Shown piece by piece: positions 7,632 through 10,310 of a stretch of DNA of 10,310 nucleotides (its first letter is position 1; each line of letters begins with the position of its first letter). Below the pieces are notes generated by a model that saw nothing but the letters and a program-made list of their open reading frames with translations, made no database searches and was not told the origin of the DNA. Position numbers and translations under genes: made by a program. The stretch is taken from positions 1 through 10,310 of the forward strand of contig JAGRHM010000076.1 of NCBI GenBank assembly GCA_020445005.1, given 5' to 3'. Source of the DNA: Candidatus Competibacteraceae bacterium. Its GTDB lineage: Bacteria; Pseudomonadota; Gammaproteobacteria; Competibacterales; Competibacteraceae.

Positions 7632-8996
7632 TTACGCTGTCACCGACGGTAATCCCGCCAAGGCCATAGCCAACTCGGACTCATCATACTCCTGGTCGGT
7701 CAGCTTGCCGGCAAAGTAATCCATATACGCTTGCATGTCGAAATGACCGTGACCGCACAGGTTGAACAGGATCGCCCGGCTTACGCCTTCCTCCTTGCAG
7801 CGCAAGGCCTCATCAATCGCTCCCCTGACCGCATGATTAGCTTCCGGGGCCGGCAGAATGCCTTCAGCGCGGGCAAACCGTACACCCGCTTCAAAGCAAC
7901 CGAGTTGATGATAGGCGCGCGCTTCAATCAAACCCAATTCCTTGACATGGCTGACCAGCGGCGCCATGCCATGATAACGCAGGCCGCCAGCATGAAAACC
8001 GGGCGGGGTGAAAGTCGAACCGAGGGTATGCATCTTGGTCAACGGCGTCAGATGCGCGGTATCGCCGAAGTCGTAGGCGTATGGACCCCGGGTTAGACTG
8101 GGACAGGCTGCCGGTTCAATGGCGACGATGCGCACTTTAGGACCACCATGCAGTTCGGCGCCGATGAACGGGAAGGCGATGCCAGCAAAGTTGGAGCCGC
8201 CGCCGGTGCAACCCACCACTACATCCGGGTAGTCGTCCGCCATTTCCAGTTGGGTCATGGCTTCCAAACCCACCACGGTCTGATGCAACAGAACATGATT
8301 CAGCACCGAACCGAGCGCGTATTTCGTATCGTCGCGCTGGGCGGCGACTTCCACCGCCTCGGAAATAGCGATGCCCAGACTGCCGGGATGGTCAGGCCGC
8401 TGAGCGAGAATCGCTCGACCCGAGGCGGTTTCCTCGGAAGGGGAAGCGACGCAGCGCGCGCCATAGGTTTCCATCAGCGCCCGGCGATAGGGTTTCTGAT
8501 TGTAGGAAACCCGGACCATAAATACCTGAATATCAATGCCAAACAGCGCCCCGGCAAAAGCCAGCGAAGAACCCCATTGCCCGGCGCCGGTTTCCGTGGC
8601 GATGCGTTTAACGCCAGCTTCCTTGTTATAAAAGGCTTGTGCGACCGCAGTATTGGGTTTATGGCTACCCGCCGGGCTGACGCCTTCGTACTTGTAATAA
8701 ATCCGCGCCGGGGTGTCGAGCGCCTTCTCCAAACGACGGGCGCGGTACAGCGGACTGGGCCGCCATTGCCGGTAAATGTCGCGCACCGGTTCCGGGATAT
8801 CGATATCCCGCTCGCTGGCGACTTCCTGTTCGATCAGCGCCATTGGGAACAGCGGCGCGAGGTCGTCGGGGCCAATCGGCTTTAGTGTGCCCGGATGCAG
8901 CACCGGCGGCGGCGGCGTAGGTAGATCGGCAACCAGGTTATACCAGAATTTGGGCATCCGGGTTTCGTCGAGTAAGTATTTGACGGGTTGAGTCAT
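7632..8996 (-). CDS. trpB: Tryptophan synthase beta chain, TrpB2 type (PLP enzyme)
   Basis: A 454-residue PLP-dependent enzyme that condenses indole with serine to make tryptophan. It belongs to the longer TrpB2 branch, which usually lies apart from trpA and may act alone to salvage indole. Evidence: an N-terminal extension ([21 protein letters not shown]), [12 protein letters not shown] (79-90), the PLP lysine K113 in [17 protein letters not shown] (135-142; classical TrpB has ETGAGQHG), the phosphate-binding GCTGGGSN (262-269), and CGHGHFD (414-420) near the C-terminus. The start ATG has AGGA 6 nt upstream. The frame stays open to 9245, and an ATG at 9107 would add 37 low-complexity residues; family alignment argues against it. 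It lies downstream of an ABC1-kinase gene on the same strand with a 146-nt gap. No other trp genes are present. Confidence 0.93.
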   Translation of the reverse strand: MTQPVKYLLDETRMPKFWYNLVADLPTPPPPVLHPGTLKPIGPDDLAPLFPMALIEQEVASERDIDIPEPVRDIYRQWRPSPLYRARRLEKALDTPARIYYKYEGVSPAGSHKPNTAVAQAFYNKEAGVKRIATETGAGQWGSSLAFAGALFGIDIQVFMVRVSYNQKPYRRALMETYGARCVASPSEETASGRAILAQRPDHPGSLGIAISEAVEVAAQRDDTKYALGSVLNHVLLHQTVVGLEAMTQLEMADDYPDVVVGCTGGGSNFAGIAFPFIGAELHGGPKVRIVAIEPAACPSLTRGPYAYDFGDTAHLTPLTKMHTLGSTFTPPGFHAGGLRYHGMAPLVSHVKELGLIEARAYHQLGCFEAGVRFARAEGILPAPEANHAVRGAIDEALRCKEEGVSRAILFNLCGHGHFDMQAYMDYFAGKLTDQEYDESELAMALAGLPSVTA

Positions 8997-9142
8997 GTCA
9001 GTTCCTGAAAAAGCGTCCACCCTTTGGTGCGGTTCGGGATGCTCCCGCTTTATGGAGAGGGCGAGCCTGGAAAATTTGCTGCGCGCCACTGGAGAAGCCG
9101 ATTTCATTTTAGCGCAAGTTGAACAGGAGATGAGTAAAGCGC
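8997..9142 (-). other. Leader between the ABC1 kinase gene and trpB
   Basis: A 146-nt gap holding no separate gene. AGGA at 9003-9006 (minus strand) is the trpB ribosome binding site and supports the start at 8996. A small perfect stem, CGGGA (9035-9039) and TCCCG (9043-9047) with a 3-nt loop, has no T-run after it. The open frame through the gap has no tryptophan cluster, so there is no sign of a trp leader peptide. TTGCGCTAAAAT near 9107-9118 on the minus strand could supply a -10 element, but no good -35 pairs with it. Confidence 0.4.
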
Positions 9143-10310
9143 TCAGTCGCCCCGCCAATAAATCCACCATCCGGCGAATAACAGTCCGCTGCCGGCTAAC
9201 CAGCCTTCTGACTGAAGCAGGGTGAGCACCCCGCCGAGAATACAAGCCGCGGCCACGATAGCGCCCCGTAACCCCGCTAGGGTGCGCTGCATTGCGGGCG
9301 GCGCCGGAGTGGATTCCAAGCGATGACCGGATTGCACCAGCAGTTCCGGCAATCGACTGGCTAAATCCAGGAGCTCCGGGCCGTTACGCCACAATTCCCG
9401 CCCGAAACGCTTTAACTGAAACTGCTCGCGGAAAATACGCTCAATGTGAACCCGGGAAATAGCCACCACATCCAGCTCGGGTTCGACCATCCGCCCTACC
9501 CCTTCAAAGGTGACCAGCGCTTTGACCATTAGCACCAGATCGACTCGGAAATACATGCGATGGTGCCCTCCTAGCCGCATCGACTCCAGAATCAGGCGGG
9601 CGATGCTGAACTCGCCACGGGCGGCACGCATTAAAAAACGCTGCGACAGTTCTACAACTGAACGATGGAAGCCGGCCAGATCACCGCCGCCCGGTCCTGG
9701 TCGGGCAATCTCACAAAGATGCTGAGCGGCTTTCTCGATATCGCCATTGACCAGCGCATAGTAGTAATAAAGCAATCGCCGGCGGGTTTGCTCCTCAAAG
9801 CGTCCGACCATACCCAGGTCGATAAAGCCGATTCGCAAGGGCGGTCCTGGTAGAATCAATAGATTACCGGCGTGCAGGTCGGCGTGAAAAAATCCGTGCT
9901 GGTACAACATGCGTAGAATGGCTTGCGCGCCCAAGTGGGCGATCCGCATTCGCTCTGACTCCTCCAACGCGAAAGTCGCCGGCGCGCCTGGTTTGAAGCC
10001 ATCCAGAAACTCCATTGTTAACACGCTGTCGGTGCTGAGTTCTCGATACATGGCCGGGAACACGATCGCCGGGTTCTGTTGAAACTGGACGGTAAAAATA
10101 TCGCCATTGTCCGCTTCGACGGTCAAATCCAGCTCGCGGGTTGTATAACTGCGAAATTCCTCGATAATGGCGACAATCTCGTACTGAGGTATGAACGGTT
10201 CCAGCACCACGCCCAGCCAACCTAATAATCGAAGATCCACCAGCACTAACTCCCGCACCCCCGGCTTAAGCACCTTGATCACAACGGCCTGTCCATCGCG
10301 GGTCGTCGCG
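9143..10310 (-). CDS. ABC1/AarF-UbiB family atypical kinase, C-terminal part (cut by window edge)
   Basis: The open frame runs through the right edge; 388 residues are visible, starting [17 protein letters not shown], which holds the VIK lysine of the nucleotide-binding fold. Later come [13 protein letters not shown] (the family's catalytic loop, HxDxHxxN), [12 protein letters not shown] (the DFG-like metal site) and [18 protein letters not shown], all family signatures. Two C-terminal hydrophobic segments ([17 protein letters not shown] and [15 protein letters not shown]) would anchor it in the inner membrane, as in UbiB, which supports ubiquinone synthesis. The KxGQ motif lies upstream of the window. 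The neighbourhood lacks ubiE/ubiJ and tat genes, and the [10 protein letters not shown] stretch differs from E. coli UbiB (ELNLLRESAN). It may be a paralogue rather than ubiB itself, so I give no symbol. The GTG at 10282 is internal, not the start. Confidence 0.9.
   Translation of the reverse strand, partial: ATTRDGQAVVIKVLKPGVRELVLVDLRLLGWLGVVLEPFIPQYEIVAIIEEFRSYTTRELDLTVEADNGDIFTVQFQQNPAIVFPAMYRELSTDSVLTMEFLDGFKPGAPATFALEESERMRIAHLGAQAILRMLYQHGFFHADLHAGNLLILPGPPLRIGFIDLGMVGRFEEQTRRRLLYYYYALVNGDIEKAAQHLCEIARPGPGGGDLAGFHRSVVELSQRFLMRAARGEFSIARLILESMRLGGHHRMYFRVDLVLMVKALVTFEGVGRMVEPELDVVAISRVHIERIFREQFQLKRFGRELWRNGPELLDLASRLPELLVQSGHRLESTPAPPAMQRTLAGLRGAIVAAACILGGVLTLLQSEGWLAGSGLLFAGWWIYWRGD

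Noticed and set aside
8148..8885. Plus-strand open frame of 245 codons
   Set aside because: It lies wholly antisense to trpB, whose protein is recognised with confidence, and its translation shows no family motifs.

Overview
The window looks like ordinary chromosomal DNA of a gammaproteobacterium, about 60% G+C by eye, ending inside a gene on each side. Three things point to the class: pyrE lies next to an ExoIII/Crc-family gene, as at the pyrE-crc locus of pseudomonads; the Smr protein has the layout and length of E. coli SmrB; and pyrE and ampG resemble the E. coli proteins closely. A PEP-CTERM-type exported protein and a c-di-GMP enzyme suggest an environmental, exopolysaccharide-making bacterium. 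A Chromatiales- or Competibacter-like organism is only a guess. I see no tRNA, rRNA, CRISPR array, transposase or phage gene.

Layout. 1-1382: on the minus strand, a family 2 glycosyltransferase followed by pyrE, which is cut by the left edge. A G-quadruplex-type G-rich run lies in the pyrE leader. 1484-4515: a plus-strand run of xthA (exonuclease III), ampG (muropeptide permease, overlapping xthA by 17 nt), a small secreted PAN/apple-domain protein, and smrB starting 6 nt after it. 4532-6230: a minus-strand pair transcribed toward smrB, a GGEEF diguanylate cyclase followed by an unnamed protein made of a short coiled coil and about 17 glycine-rich pentads. 6231-6672: a 442-nt divergent intergenic region whose right part is only about 23% G+C (counted over 6481-6660). 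It carries a perfect 10-bp inverted repeat and a third related half-site. 6673-7578: a plus-strand exported protein with a CBM9/DOMON-like body and a degenerate PEP-CTERM sorting tail. 7632-10310: on the minus strand, an ABC1/AarF-UbiB atypical kinase cut by the right edge, followed by a TrpB2-type tryptophan synthase beta chain.

How the genes fit together. The left half is housekeeping: pyrimidine synthesis, base-excision repair, cell-wall recycling and ribosome rescue. The centre (diguanylate cyclase, pentad-repeat protein, AT-rich regulatory region, PEP-CTERM protein) is the most distinctive part and may concern the cell surface or biofilm. That link rests on gene position only. I did not find a clearly new multi-gene system. 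The best leads are the pentad-repeat protein paired with the cyclase, and the repeat-bearing AT-rich region in front of the PEP-CTERM gene.
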